From QZKY01 sp964488675 (lineage in GTDB: Bacteria > Pseudomonadota > Gammaproteobacteria > Burkholderiales > Burkholderiaceae_D), in assembly GCA_964488675.1 (NCBI GenBank), contig CAZAWA010000009.1, positions 1 through 38,007 of the forward strand: DNA of 38,007 bases, written 5' to 3'. This document shows, in pieces, positions 15,529 to 24,949 of the stretch. Numbering within the stretch: position 1 is the first letter of the stretch; each line of letters begins with the position of its first letter. The notes under the pieces were generated by a model, which saw only the letters and a program-made list of their open reading frames with translations, was not told the origin of the DNA and made no database searches. A program made the translations under genes and the position numbers.

Positions 15529-16470
15529 TCAAGCACTTTTGCTGGCGATCAAGAGATGCTTGTGATCTTCAAGCCAGTTTTGCGCAATAGCCCGAGCCTC
15601 CTTAAGCTGCGATCGGTCCATTGATGTTTCGATCATGCTCGCGTACTTGTGCGCTTTATGGTTGCCGCTGGCAGCGGCGAGGCTGAGCCACTTGTGTGCC
15701 TGAACCAGATTTCTGGAGATGCCGTGGCCGGTTATGTACATCAGGCCGAGGTTGAACTGGGATCGAGCATGTCCGTGTTCGGCTGCCTTGCTATACCAGG
15801 CGGTGGCGGAGCGATAGTCCTGCGGCACACCTTTCCCGCTGTCGAAAATAAGGCCAAGGTTGAATTGCGCCTTGACATATTCCTGCTCGGCTGCCTTGCG
15901 ATACCAGAAGATCGCCTGCTGGAGATTTTGGGTCGTGCCTCGCCCTTCTTCGAAAAGCTTGCCCAAATTGAACTGCGCAAGCGGATATCCCTGTTCCGCC
16001 GCCTTGGTAAACCAGGCTAGCGCATTCTGCTGATCCTGCGAAACACCCTTGCCGTGGTCAAGCATGACGGCAAGGTTGTTCTGCGCGCGGGAGTGACCTT
16101 GCTCAGCTGCCTCGCGATACCACTTTATTGCCAGTTCGAAGTCCTGCGCTACGCCTTTTCCGTTTTCATAGATTAACCCCAGATTGAATTGCGCACGGTC
16201 GCTTCCCTGCTCAGCCGCCTTGTGGAACCAGAACTGGGCTTGCTCGAAATCCAGCGAGGTGCCCTGGGCGTTTCCGTACATAAGCCCCAGATTGTTCTGT
16301 GCGTCGACATTGCCTTGCGCTGCGGCCTTGCCATACCAGACCAGCGCCTCGGAAAAGCTTTGCTCAACACCCTGCCCCTTGCTGTACAGTAAGCCAAGGT
16401 TATATTGCGCAATCGGGCTTCCCTTTTGAGCCTGCTCGATCCAGTAGGCAGCGGTTTTTGGGTTGTTCAT
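15529..16470 (-). CDS. Sel1-like (SLR) repeat protein
   Basis: This 313-residue protein is made of about seven regular 36-residue Sel1 repeats plus one degenerate C-terminal repeat. The repeating pattern is AQ-NLG, then G-GV-QD, then A--W-KAAEQG (for example AQFNLGLIYENGKGVAQD). No signal peptide is visible, so it is probably cytoplasmic, unlike many secreted SLR proteins. SLR solenoids act as protein scaffolds. It is the last gene of a - strand cluster behind a kinase and a GGDEF-EAL protein, with an 85-bp gap, so a scaffold role in that pathway is a reasonable inference. Confidence 0.92.
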   Translation of the reverse strand: MNNPKTAAYWIEQAQKGSPIAQYNLGLLYSKGQGVEQSFSEALVWYGKAAAQGNVDAQNNLGLMYGNAQGTSLDFEQAQFWFHKAAEQGSDRAQFNLGLIYENGKGVAQDFELAIKWYREAAEQGHSRAQNNLAVMLDHGKGVSQDQQNALAWFTKAAEQGYPLAQFNLGKLFEEGRGTTQNLQQAIFWYRKAAEQEYVKAQFNLGLIFDSGKGVPQDYRSATAWYSKAAEHGHARSQFNLGLMYITGHGISRNLVQAHKWLSLAAASGNHKAHKYASMIETSMDRSQLKEARAIAQNWLEDHKHLLIASKSA

Positions 16471-16555
16471 GCCTCGCTTTCAGTGACAGATCTTTCTGTG
16501 AACCGTTGGATCAGCATAAGAACGACGGCCTGCGCACGCATTCGCACTTTGGCGA

Positions 16556-18763
16556 CTAAAGCGCATCCTTGCGGGCCTGCTCCTTCAACAGTTCAATCAG
16601 CCTTGCGCAGGGAAGTGGCTTGTGAAACAGGTATCCCTGCATGGTGTTGCATCCAGCCAGTTCCAGATATCGAGATTGCGCGTGGGTTTCAACGCCTTCC
16701 GCTATCAGATTCAGCCCCAGGCCTTTGGCGATCGAGATGATCGCCAGTACGACCGGAAAGTGGCCTTCTTCAGTCAGAATTTCCTTGACGAAGGTCTTGT
16801 CAACCTTGATGGTATGGACGGGAAAGCGGTGCAAGTAGGCCAGAGATGAATATCCTGTTCCAAAATCATCAATCGCGATGCAGACGCCCAGTTCCGATAG
16901 TTTGTTTAACTGCTCGTTTGCATGTTGCGGATTGCGAATGCAGATGTTTTCGGTGATTTCAAGTTCAAGCTGGGACGGGGGAATGTCATGGTGTGACAGG
17001 GCATCCTGCAATTTTTTGTAAAAGTCCCTGTGGTCCAGATATTGCGGCGAAATGTTGATCGCCAGGCGTATCGGTTCGCAGCCGGCATCGCGGCAGGCGA
17101 TCATGTCCACGCAGACCGCTTTCAGCATCCAGTCGCTAAGCAGGGTCATCAAACCAATTTCCTCGGCAAAAGGAAGAAAATCGGCCGCTGCAATAAGGCC
17201 GCGTTCGGGATGATTCCAGCGCATCAAGGCCTCCGCGCCAACAATCCTGCCGGTGGCAATATCAATCTGCGGCTGGTAGTACATTTCGAGTTCTTGCTTG
17301 TCGATAGCCTTGCGCAGCTTTTTTTCCTTCGCAATTTTCAGATGTGAGACATCTCGCATTGTGCGGTCATAAAAGCCAAACCCGTCCTTGCTCGATGACT
17401 TCACCTGGTGCATGGCAATGTCGGCATGACGAAACAATTCATTGATGGTGTCGCCATCGTCAGGATAAATGGCGATGCCAATACTGGCAGAAACATTCGC
17501 TTCAAAACCGTCAATCATGAAGGGCGCCTGAAGACACTGGAGGAGTTCCTGGGCAAATTCACCCGTTTCCGTCCGGCCCTTGGTGCAAGGGAGGATCAGC
17601 GTAAATTCATCACCGCCGTGCCGGGCCAGCATGGCGCCGTTGCGCAGCCTGTCTTTTAGTCGTGCAGCGACTTGTTGCAGCAGTTCGTCACCCTTGACAT
17701 GGCCGAAGGTGTCGTTAATGAGTTTGAAGCGGTCGAGATTGATCAGCATTACCGCCAGCTTAGCGTCGCTTCGCCTTGCCTGGATGATGGCCAGATTAAC
17801 TTGCTCCTTGAGCAGGATGCGGTTGGGCAGGCCGGTCAGTATGTCGTGATAAGCCTGGTATGAAATAAGTTCCTCGGCACGCTTCCGTTCTGTGATGTCC
17901 CGGGCGACCACATAGGTGCCAAAGTATTCATGCTGACCGACATCCTGATAGGGTAAATACATGCCGGTTGAATCAAAGGAAATGGTCATCAAGGTTTGTT
18001 CGAAGGTTCGTTCCGCAGCATCGATATTGTTGCTCCGGAGTCGAAGTTCGACATTTCTTGAGGCGCGCTCATCCGTCCGCCGCTCATTGAAAACATACTG
18101 CGCCTTCGTCAAATCCTCTTCCGGAACCAGCGCAGAGTAGTGCTGGCCGATTAGGTCGCTTGCGCTAAACCCAAGAAGTTGCTGCGCCCGGTGATTCACG
18201 AAGGTAAACCGTCCGTGCTTGTCCAGCGTGTAGATAATGTCCGGAGAACTGTCGATAAGATTGCGATAGAGCTTTTCCGAGTACTCAAGTCGCCATGCAA
18301 TATGGCGATTCCGCGCCTCCAGAGCGCGTTTGTGTGCTGCATTATCCAGAAGGCGAAACAGTTCTTCATGCTGATAGGGCTTGCGCAGATAGCCATACGC
18401 GCCTCGTTGCAGAGCGCCAATCGCAGATTCGATCCGTGTGTCGCCACTGCTGATAATGACGGTAACATCCATCGAGTTGGCATTGATGAAGTCCATGACC
18501 TCATGACCGCTCATGTCCGGCAACTGGATGTCGAGCAGAACGATGTCGAAATAATGCTGGCTCAGCATGGCGACGGCATCGCCTCCGCTGCTCGCTTCCG
18601 ACAGTTTGTAGCCGCGGTTGCGCAGCAATTGCCCCAGGCTGTCCAGCAGCCTGGGCTCATCATCGACAAGAAGCAGATGCGGGATTTTTTCAACTTCCGA
18701 ATCGGCGGGGAAATTGATGCAGCCAAGCGCGAAATTGATTGCCGTGAAATCCTTGTTATCCAT
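16556..18763 (-). CDS. Response regulator with REC-PAS-GGDEF-EAL domains
   Basis: This 735-residue protein has, in order: a receiver domain (LLLVDDEP, DIVLLDIQLPD, IISSGD, LRKPYQ; about residues 28-145), a PAS domain (about 165-295, NLIDSSPDIIYTLDKHG), a GGDEF domain with an intact GGDEF signature near 383-387, and an EAL domain with GAEALMRW near 510 and the DDFGTGYSSL metal-binding block. Both the diguanylate cyclase and the phosphodiesterase sites look intact, so it may make or degrade cyclic-di-GMP. Its start lies two bases after the stop of the upstream kinase gene, so the kinase is the obvious phospho-donor. Confidence 0.96.
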   Translation of the reverse strand: MDNKDFTAINFALGCINFPADSEVEKIPHLLLVDDEPRLLDSLGQLLRNRGYKLSEASSGGDAVAMLSQHYFDIVLLDIQLPDMSGHEVMDFINANSMDVTVIISSGDTRIESAIGALQRGAYGYLRKPYQHEELFRLLDNAAHKRALEARNRHIAWRLEYSEKLYRNLIDSSPDIIYTLDKHGRFTFVNHRAQQLLGFSASDLIGQHYSALVPEEDLTKAQYVFNERRTDERASRNVELRLRSNNIDAAERTFEQTLMTISFDSTGMYLPYQDVGQHEYFGTYVVARDITERKRAEELISYQAYHDILTGLPNRILLKEQVNLAIIQARRSDAKLAVMLINLDRFKLINDTFGHVKGDELLQQVAARLKDRLRNGAMLARHGGDEFTLILPCTKGRTETGEFAQELLQCLQAPFMIDGFEANVSASIGIAIYPDDGDTINELFRHADIAMHQVKSSSKDGFGFYDRTMRDVSHLKIAKEKKLRKAIDKQELEMYYQPQIDIATGRIVGAEALMRWNHPERGLIAAADFLPFAEEIGLMTLLSDWMLKAVCVDMIACRDAGCEPIRLAINISPQYLDHRDFYKKLQDALSHHDIPPSQLELEITENICIRNPQHANEQLNKLSELGVCIAIDDFGTGYSSLAYLHRFPVHTIKVDKTFVKEILTEEGHFPVVLAIISIAKGLGLNLIAEGVETHAQSRYLELAGCNTMQGYLFHKPLPCARLIELLKEQARKDAL

Positions 18764-18765
18764 GT

Positions 18766-20898
18766 TCAGGGCCGTGATCCTGGTGCAGAGGTCGTCGTTC
18801 GCCGGTTGCTTACCGGGAAGAGTATTTCGTATGTCGTGCCATTGCTATTGCTGCGGCAGGTAATAAATCCCTGAGCATTCTTGACCAGGTCGTTGACGAT
18901 TGACAGGCCAAGGCCGCGATTAGGCCCATCCCTGGTGCTGTTATGCGGAGCAAAAATATTCTCAAGGATTGATTTCGGAATTCCCGGGCCGGAGTCCTTG
19001 ACGCAAAGTTCGATATACAACTGGCGATCATGGGTGGCATACCCCCGATTCTCGACAAGAATTTCGCCGCCCTTAGGCATTGCTTCGATGGCATTCTTGA
19101 GCAGATTGATCAGGATTTGCTTGACTGCGCCATCTTCGCAGTCGATTTCATCCGGCTGCCCTTCTGTTTTCGAAGTCAATTTCACTGACGCTGGCGCAAA
19201 CCCGGTATCGCGGAAAATCCGGATGACGCTCTGCACAACCTTGTTCAGTTCGGTTGTGTTCTGGCGGTTTGTCGGCTGAGGATTGGCAAATTGGCTAAGG
19301 ATTTTGCTGACACGGTCAATCTCCTCATTTAGCACCGATATTTCGCCGCTGATGGGTTCGTGTCTTGCCAATTTATCGTTCAGCAGGTTCAGGTAGTTTT
19401 TGATGATGAAAAGCGGATTGTTGACTTCATGCGCGACTTTCAGCGAGGCCAGGCGGAATTCTTCTGCCGATGCCGCGCTGTGCTTTTGAGCGTCCTCCTG
19501 CTTGCTCCGCAAGGCATGCAGGGCAGATGAGGCCTGGTTGCTGAAAGTTTGCAAAAATCCCAGATTTCGTCGCAAATCAGAAGTGACAAGCGATGCTGCA
19601 CTGCCTACGACAACGCCAAACAACTGCTCCTTGAATGCGAGCGGAAGGCAGACCAGAGATTCCGTTTCGAGTATGCGGATAAGTTGCTCCTCCGCTATGC
19701 TCAGCGAGGGGGCGTCTCCGACGATGCACACGGGTTGCTGGCGCATGACGGCTTCGGCGAGCGGCCCCTTTCCCGAGAGGGGCATTGAAAACCCCGACAG
19801 CCGAGCGCGCAGATCTTCCGGGTTGCCATTTAGCGTTTTGGACGATGCATTTGCCGTAAGGATGATCGCGTCATCCAGTTGAAACAGAATGCGCGCTGAT
19901 CGCGTAATGGATTCAAGGAGTTCCGTTTCGCTTGTCTGCCGAGAGAAGGTGCGAGCAGTTTCAGAGGCATGAAGCATGCTTTGCAATTCATCGTTCAGCT
20001 TCTTTTGCGCAGGCGATTGCGGAATGTATGCGACATGGGATGGCACATCGTCCGCGCCTGACAAATCGATCCCCAGAAAGTTCGCTGATTCAATGACTTT
20101 TGAGTCGGCTTCCTGCCTCAGGATTTCCATGTCGTTGACGCTTAGCTGACACATGTTTCCCGCGCGCGAAACGGAGGGATCGTCATGACGATGGTTGGCG
20201 AGCAGGTGCGAGAGGTAAACAATCCGGATTAACGGGTGAGCGGATTCAATCCGGGAAATAGGCTCATGGTGATAAAGCACGCTGTCAGCCAGAAACGAGT
20301 CGAGTTTCCATCTTTCTATCAGCCACGCGCCGACCTCAGGGTGCGATATTTGCATGGTTCGCTGTTCAACAACGCACAAGATTTCGTCGTCGTGGGCGTG
20401 GAAATTCTGTGCATAGTCGTTTGGGGCAACGGTCAGAATGGCCAGGCGGCCGACATCGTGCAGCAACCCGCCCAGATAAGCTTCGTCGATATTGGCATAC
20501 CCCATGCGCTTTGCAATATCGCGTGCCAGCACTGCCGAAGTGAGCGAATGTTTCCAGAAGCCCCGCAAATTGATTCTGCTGGACGCCACAAAGCCGTTGA
20601 ATGTCTGGAACACTGACTCGCTGATCACCAGCGTGCGGATCATGTCGGTGCCCAGTGAAATCAGCGACTGCTCCAGACGCACCTTCTGACCGTTGCGGTG
20701 AAAGGCGGAGCTGTTGGCGACCCCCAGTATCTTGGCGGCAATTGCCGGGTCTTTGGCAATAATTTCGGCCAGCTCAGCCATGCCAACATCGTCGGCTCGG
20801 CAATATTCGAGCAGTTTGACGATTATATGAGGCAATGCGGGTAGTCGTGCTACCAGCAGGCGGTTCCGGATGTCTTGTTCGGAAGGGGGCATATTCAT
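18766..20898 (-). CDS. HDOD-GAF-histidine kinase hybrid sensor
   Basis: This 710-residue cytoplasmic protein has an N-terminal HDOD domain (about 10-290, with LGGLLHDVGRLAIL), a GAF-like region (about 320-470, CLPLAFKEQLFGVVVGS), and a kinase core: KVAHEVNNPLFII (phospho-acceptor His near 490), the N box NLLKNAIEAMP, DSGPGIPK and GLGLSIVNDLV. No membrane segment is present. HDOD domains serve as signalling modules. The downstream REC-PAS-GGDEF-EAL gene follows after two bases, making a likely cognate pair. ATGs at 20898 and 20892 are both possible starts. Confidence 0.94.
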   Translation of the reverse strand: MNMPPSEQDIRNRLLVARLPALPHIIVKLLEYCRADDVGMAELAEIIAKDPAIAAKILGVANSSAFHRNGQKVRLEQSLISLGTDMIRTLVISESVFQTFNGFVASSRINLRGFWKHSLTSAVLARDIAKRMGYANIDEAYLGGLLHDVGRLAILTVAPNDYAQNFHAHDDEILCVVEQRTMQISHPEVGAWLIERWKLDSFLADSVLYHHEPISRIESAHPLIRIVYLSHLLANHRHDDPSVSRAGNMCQLSVNDMEILRQEADSKVIESANFLGIDLSGADDVPSHVAYIPQSPAQKKLNDELQSMLHASETARTFSRQTSETELLESITRSARILFQLDDAIILTANASSKTLNGNPEDLRARLSGFSMPLSGKGPLAEAVMRQQPVCIVGDAPSLSIAEEQLIRILETESLVCLPLAFKEQLFGVVVGSAASLVTSDLRRNLGFLQTFSNQASSALHALRSKQEDAQKHSAASAEEFRLASLKVAHEVNNPLFIIKNYLNLLNDKLARHEPISGEISVLNEEIDRVSKILSQFANPQPTNRQNTTELNKVVQSVIRIFRDTGFAPASVKLTSKTEGQPDEIDCEDGAVKQILINLLKNAIEAMPKGGEILVENRGYATHDRQLYIELCVKDSGPGIPKSILENIFAPHNSTRDGPNRGLGLSIVNDLVKNAQGFITCRSNSNGTTYEILFPVSNRRTTTSAPGSRP

Positions 20899-21110
20899 TG
20901 CGGGGGCGGGTTCATTGAAGGTTTATGGCAATGTGAACCTGACATTCGAGCCCCGATTATTGATCCTAACTGTTTTTTTGTGAAATTTCCATGTGGCAAT
21001 GAAGAGTTTATTGCATTTTCGGCGCAGCAAGGTTTCTTATTTGCAACGCATTGGGGTGATGCGCCAGTGACAGTGGCAAGCGGGCTGATATTTGAGAGGT
21101 GCTTATCCCT

Positions 21111-21116
21111 TATAAT
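21111..21116 (+). promoter_or_regulatory. Candidate -10 box for alaS
   Basis: TATAAT at 21111-21116 is 36 bases before the alaS ATG. No good -35 box lies at 16-18 bp (TTGAGA at 21092 is too close). The 254-bp region 20899-21152 separates the divergent kinase operon and alaS and otherwise shows no gene. Confidence 0.45.
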
Positions 21117-21152
21117 CCCCCTTTTGCCGTATTTGTCCTATTCCTCCTGAAC

Positions 21153-23819
21153 ATGAATTCATCTGAAATCCGCGAAAAATTCCTTGCCTTCTTCGAATCC
21201 AGAGGGCATGCCGTGGTCCGCTCCAGCCCGCTGGTGCCCGGAAACGACCCGACGATGTTGCTGACCAACTCAGGCATGGTGCAGTTCAAGGATGTTTTTC
21301 TGGGAACGGACAAACGGGCTTATACCCGTGCGACCTCGGTGCAGCGCTGCGTACGCGCCGGCGGCAAGCACAACGATCTGGAAAATGTCGGCTATACCAG
21401 ACGGGACCCTACTTTTTTCGAGATGCTGGGCAATTTCAGTTTCGGCGACTATTTCAAGCGGGACGCGATCATTTATGCGTGGGACTTGCTGACTAATGTG
21501 TACCAGCTACCGAAGGACAAGCTTTGGGTCACGGTGTATCAGGAGGACGACGAGGCCTATGATATCTGGGAGAGGGAAGTTGGCGTGCCGCGCGATCGCA
21601 TCGTGCGCATCGGCGACAACAAGGGTGCGCGCTATGCATCGGACAATTTCTGGCAGATGGCAGACACTGGCCCGTGCGGCCCGTGCAGCGAAATTTTTTA
21701 CGATCACGGCCCTGGCATAGCGGGTGGCCCGCCGGGAAGCCCGGACGAGGATGGCGACCGTTACATTGAAATCTGGAACCTGGTGTTCATGCAGTTCAAC
21801 CGTGACGAGCAGGGGGGCATGACACCGCTGCCGATGCCGTGCGTTGATACTGGCATGGGACTGGAACGACTTGCAGCAGTGCTGCAGCATGTGCACAGCA
21901 ACTACGAAATTGATCTGTTTCAGGCGCTGATCAAGGCGGCGGCAAGGGAAACCAAGACGACCGACTTGTCGAACGATTCCCTGAAGGTGATCGCCGACCA
22001 TATCCGCGCCTGTTCGTTCATGATTGTTGACGGTTTGATCCCCGGCAGCGAAGGGCATGGCTTCGTTTTGCGCCGCATCATTCGCCGTGCTTTGCGTCAT
22101 GGCCACAAGCTGGGGCAATCCGGCCTGTTTTTCCACAAGCTGGTCAAGGATCTGGTTCAGGAAATGGGACAGGCGTATCCCGAACTGGCAGAGGCGCAGC
22201 ATCAGGCCGAGCGCGTGTTGCGGCATGAGGAAGAACGATTCAGCGAAACGCTGGAAAACGGGATGAATATCCTCTTTTCGACCATGCGTCAATATGGATA
22301 TGGCCCTGGCTTCGATGTGAAAGGTGTTATTCCGGGAATTGCAAGTGAGGTTCATCGCTTTCCGGGAGATATTGCTTTCTTGCTCCATGATACATACGGT
22401 TTCCCCATTGATCTGACGGCTGACATTTGTCGTGAACATGGCCTGGGTGTGGATATGCAGATGTATGAGCAGTGCATGCTCAAACAAAAAGAACAGGCGC
22501 GCGCCGCCGGCAAATTCAGGATGGCGGCAGCAGTCGAATACCACGGCGACAAGACCAGATTCGTCGGCTACGACACGCTTGCACATGAAGGAATAATCTT
22601 GGCACTGTATGTCGATGGCGTGTCAGTGCAGAAAATTGATGTCGGCCAGCACGGCATCGTCGTGCTTGATACCACACCGTTCTATGCAGAGTCAGGTGGC
22701 CAGTGCGGCGATTCTGGCACACTGCGCTCGGCCCATGCCGCTTTTCTCGTTGAAGACACGCAACGCATCCAGCCGGAAGTGTCAGGGCATCATGGGGCGA
22801 TAGAAATAGGTTCGCTCGCGGTTGGCGATACCGTTAGCGCGAAAGTCGATCTGGCCCTGCGCGCGCAGACCGTGCGCAATCATTCCGCCACGCACCTGAT
22901 GCACAAGGCACTGCGGCAGATACTTGGCAGCCATGTTGCGCAGAAAGGATCGCTCGTCGACGCCGAAAAGACGCGCTTCGACTTTAGCCACAATGCGCCG
23001 ATGACGGCGGATGAAATTCGCCAGGTCGAGGAGATCGTCAATCGCGAAATCCTTGCAAACAATGCGACGGTCGCGCAGCACATGTCGTTCGACGAAGCGA
23101 TCAATCATGGCGCGATGGCGCTGTTCGGAGAAAAATACGGCGACGAAGTGCGCGTGCTCGACATCGGATCGTCATGCGAACTGTGCGGCGGCGTGCATGT
23201 GGATCGCACTGGCGACATCGGTTTCTTCAAGATTGTCAGCGAAGGCGGCATCGCGGCCGGCATCCGCCGCGTGGAAGCCGTCACCGGCATCAGCGCGATG
23301 GAAATGGTGCAGAACCTGTACCGCCGTGTCGGAGAAGCAGCGGCGGCGCTGAAAACACAACCGGATGAACTTGTTTCTCGTATTCTGCAGGTGCAGGACC
23401 AGGTCAGATCGCTGGAGAAGGAGCTTTCCGCAGTCAAGGCAAAAATGGCGTCCGGTCAGGGCGACGAATTGCTCGACCAGGCGGTCGAAGTGGGTGGCGT
23501 CAAGGTGCTGGCTGCGATCATTGACGGCGCTGATGTTGCCGGATTGCGCACAGCGATGGACAAGCTCAAGGACAAACTGAAGACGGCGGCCATCGTGCTG
23601 GCGACGGTAGCGGACGGCAAGGTCAGCCTGATCGCCGGCGTGACGGCGGACACGACGGCAAAAGTGAAGGCCGGCGATCTGGTCAATTTTGTTGCAAAGC
23701 AGGTTGGCGGCAAGGGCGGGGGGCGACCCGACATGGCGCAGGCTGGCGGCACCGACCCGTCCGGACTGGACAAGGCGTTGCAAGGCGTGGCAACTTGGGT
23801 TGGTGAGAAGCTCGGCTGA
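21153..23819 (+). CDS. alaS: Alanyl-tRNA synthetase
   Basis: This class II synthetase charges tRNA-Ala and edits mischarged products. It has 888 residues. Family blocks are FFESRGHAVVRSSPLVPGND, TNSGMVQFKDVFLG, TRRDPTFFEMLGNFSFGDYF and DTGMGLERLAA. The editing site has NHSATHLMH (HxxxH, near residue 576) and CELCGGVH (CxxxH, near 675-681). The C-terminal part is DHHA1-like. The start at 21153 (MNSSEIREKFLAFFE) matches the family; a longer frame from 21099 would run into the candidate -10 box. No clear Shine-Dalgarno sequence is visible. Confidence 0.98.
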   Translation: MNSSEIREKFLAFFESRGHAVVRSSPLVPGNDPTMLLTNSGMVQFKDVFLGTDKRAYTRATSVQRCVRAGGKHNDLENVGYTRRDPTFFEMLGNFSFGDYFKRDAIIYAWDLLTNVYQLPKDKLWVTVYQEDDEAYDIWEREVGVPRDRIVRIGDNKGARYASDNFWQMADTGPCGPCSEIFYDHGPGIAGGPPGSPDEDGDRYIEIWNLVFMQFNRDEQGGMTPLPMPCVDTGMGLERLAAVLQHVHSNYEIDLFQALIKAAARETKTTDLSNDSLKVIADHIRACSFMIVDGLIPGSEGHGFVLRRIIRRALRHGHKLGQSGLFFHKLVKDLVQEMGQAYPELAEAQHQAERVLRHEEERFSETLENGMNILFSTMRQYGYGPGFDVKGVIPGIASEVHRFPGDIAFLLHDTYGFPIDLTADICREHGLGVDMQMYEQCMLKQKEQARAAGKFRMAAAVEYHGDKTRFVGYDTLAHEGIILALYVDGVSVQKIDVGQHGIVVLDTTPFYAESGGQCGDSGTLRSAHAAFLVEDTQRIQPEVSGHHGAIEIGSLAVGDTVSAKVDLALRAQTVRNHSATHLMHKALRQILGSHVAQKGSLVDAEKTRFDFSHNAPMTADEIRQVEEIVNREILANNATVAQHMSFDEAINHGAMALFGEKYGDEVRVLDIGSSCELCGGVHVDRTGDIGFFKIVSEGGIAAGIRRVEAVTGISAMEMVQNLYRRVGEAAAALKTQPDELVSRILQVQDQVRSLEKELSAVKAKMASGQGDELLDQAVEVGGVKVLAAIIDGADVAGLRTAMDKLKDKLKTAAIVLATVADGKVSLIAGVTADTTAKVKAGDLVNFVAKQVGGKGGGRPDMAQAGGTDPSGLDKALQGVATWVGEKLG

Positions 23820-23836
23820 AGCAAGGGAAGGCGAAA

Positions 23837-24064
23837 ATGGAATTTCAGAAGGATCTCGATGCGCGCGGACTGAATTGTCCCCTGCCGATTTTGCGAGCGA
23901 AGAAGGCGCTGGCGGAAATGGCAAGCGGCCAGGTGTTGCGCATCGTGACGACCGATCCGGGATCGGTGCGCGATTTCCAGGCGTTTTCCAAACAGACCGG
24001 CAATGAACTTCTGTTGCAGCAGGAGCGGGGCAAGGAGTACGAGTTTTTCATGAAGCGCAAATGA
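23837..24064 (+). CDS. TusA/SirA family sulfur-carrier-like protein
   Basis: This 75-residue protein has the TusA signature LNCPLPILRAKKAL, with Cys14 in the CPxP motif that carries sulfur as persulfide in TusA. TusA proteins pass sulfur for tRNA thiolation, molybdopterin and other routes. It begins 17 bases after alaS with a purine-rich site (AGGGAAGG) and may be co-transcribed with it. Several TusA paralogs with different jobs exist per genome, so I give no symbol. Confidence 0.9.
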   Translation: MEFQKDLDARGLNCPLPILRAKKALAEMASGQVLRIVTTDPGSVRDFQAFSKQTGNELLLQQERGKEYEFFMKRK

Positions 24065-24139
24065 TTGGGCGGCGATTCGGCAGACAAATCCGAATTAAGC
24101 TTATGTAAAAACTGTCTGACCCGGTGTGACAAACTTCCC

Positions 24140-24145
24140 TATAAT
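24140..24145 (+). promoter_or_regulatory. Candidate -10 box for etfBA
   Basis: TATAAT at 24140-24145 is 41 bases before the etfB ATG. A weak -35-like CTGACC at 24116-24121 gives an 18-bp spacer. This would separate etfBA transcription from alaS-tusA. Confidence 0.5.
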
Positions 24146-24185
24146 TCAGCACAATCTTAATCAGCAACACCTCAAGAAAACAGTC

Positions 24186-24935
24186 ATGAAAATCATGGTG
24201 CCCGTAAAGCGCGTCGTTGACTACAATGTCAAGGTGCGTGTCAAAGCAGACGGCAGCGGCGTCGAAGTCGCCAATGTCAAGATGTCGATCAATCCGTTCG
24301 ATGAAATCGCAGTAGAAGAAGCCGTGCGCCAGAAGGAGGCGGGCAAGGCGACTGAGGTGGTGACTGTTTCCTGCGGCGTCGCACAAAGCCAGTCGGTGCT
24401 AATCCCCGCCATGGCAGTTGGTGCCGACCGAGCCATTCTGGTGGAAACCGATCTGGAACTTCAACCGCTTGCCGTTGCCAAGCTGCTCAAGGCAGTGGCT
24501 GAGCGGGAACAGCCGCAACTGATCATCCTCGGCAAGCAGGCGACGGATGACGACGCCAATCAGACCGGCCAGATGCTGGCTGCGTTGCTGGGTTGGCCGC
24601 AGGCGACATTCGCGTCAAAGATTGTCATAGACGGCGGCAAGGCGGTTGTAACGCGCGAAGTCGACGGCGGTCAGGAGAACATTGAACTGACCCTTCCGGC
24701 CATCGTTACCGCTGATTTGCGCCTGAACGAGCCTCGTTATGTGACGCTGCCCAATCTGATGAAAGCCAAGAAGAAACCGCTGGAAACGATCAGCGCGGCA
24801 GATCTCGGTGTTGATGTCACTTCGCGCATCTTTACGCTGAAAGTTTCGGAGCCACCCACCCGCACGGCAGGCGTGATGGTTCCCGATATTGCCACGCTGG
24901 TGGCCAAGCTCAAAAGCGAAGCTAAAGTTATCTGA
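24186..24935 (+). CDS. etfB: Electron transfer flavoprotein beta subunit
   Basis: This 249-residue protein starts MKIMVPVKRVVDYNVKVRV and carries the ETF-beta blocks NPFDEIAVEEAVR, ILGKQATDDDANQTGQMLA and LNEPRYVTLPNLMKAKKK. With EtfA it moves electrons from acyl-CoA and similar dehydrogenases to the ETF-quinone oxidoreductase; AMP binds this subunit. The ATG at 24186 matches the family; the frame from 24126 adds 20 residues that overlap the likely promoter. etfA follows after 14 bases. Confidence 0.97.
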   Translation: MKIMVPVKRVVDYNVKVRVKADGSGVEVANVKMSINPFDEIAVEEAVRQKEAGKATEVVTVSCGVAQSQSVLIPAMAVGADRAILVETDLELQPLAVAKLLKAVAEREQPQLIILGKQATDDDANQTGQMLAALLGWPQATFASKIVIDGGKAVVTREVDGGQENIELTLPAIVTADLRLNEPRYVTLPNLMKAKKKPLETISAADLGVDVTSRIFTLKVSEPPTRTAGVMVPDIATLVAKLKSEAKVI

Positions 24936-24949
24936 TCACAGGAAAAGAC

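Noticed and set aside
15529..16470. Regular 108-bp periodicity as a DNA tandem repeat or CRISPR-like array
   Set aside because: The period is the 36-residue Sel1 protein repeat; the DNA units differ and there are no identical repeats with spacers.
21507..22586. 359-codon antisense frame opposite alaS
   Set aside because: It is fully inside alaS, which is intact, and shows shadow-frame composition.
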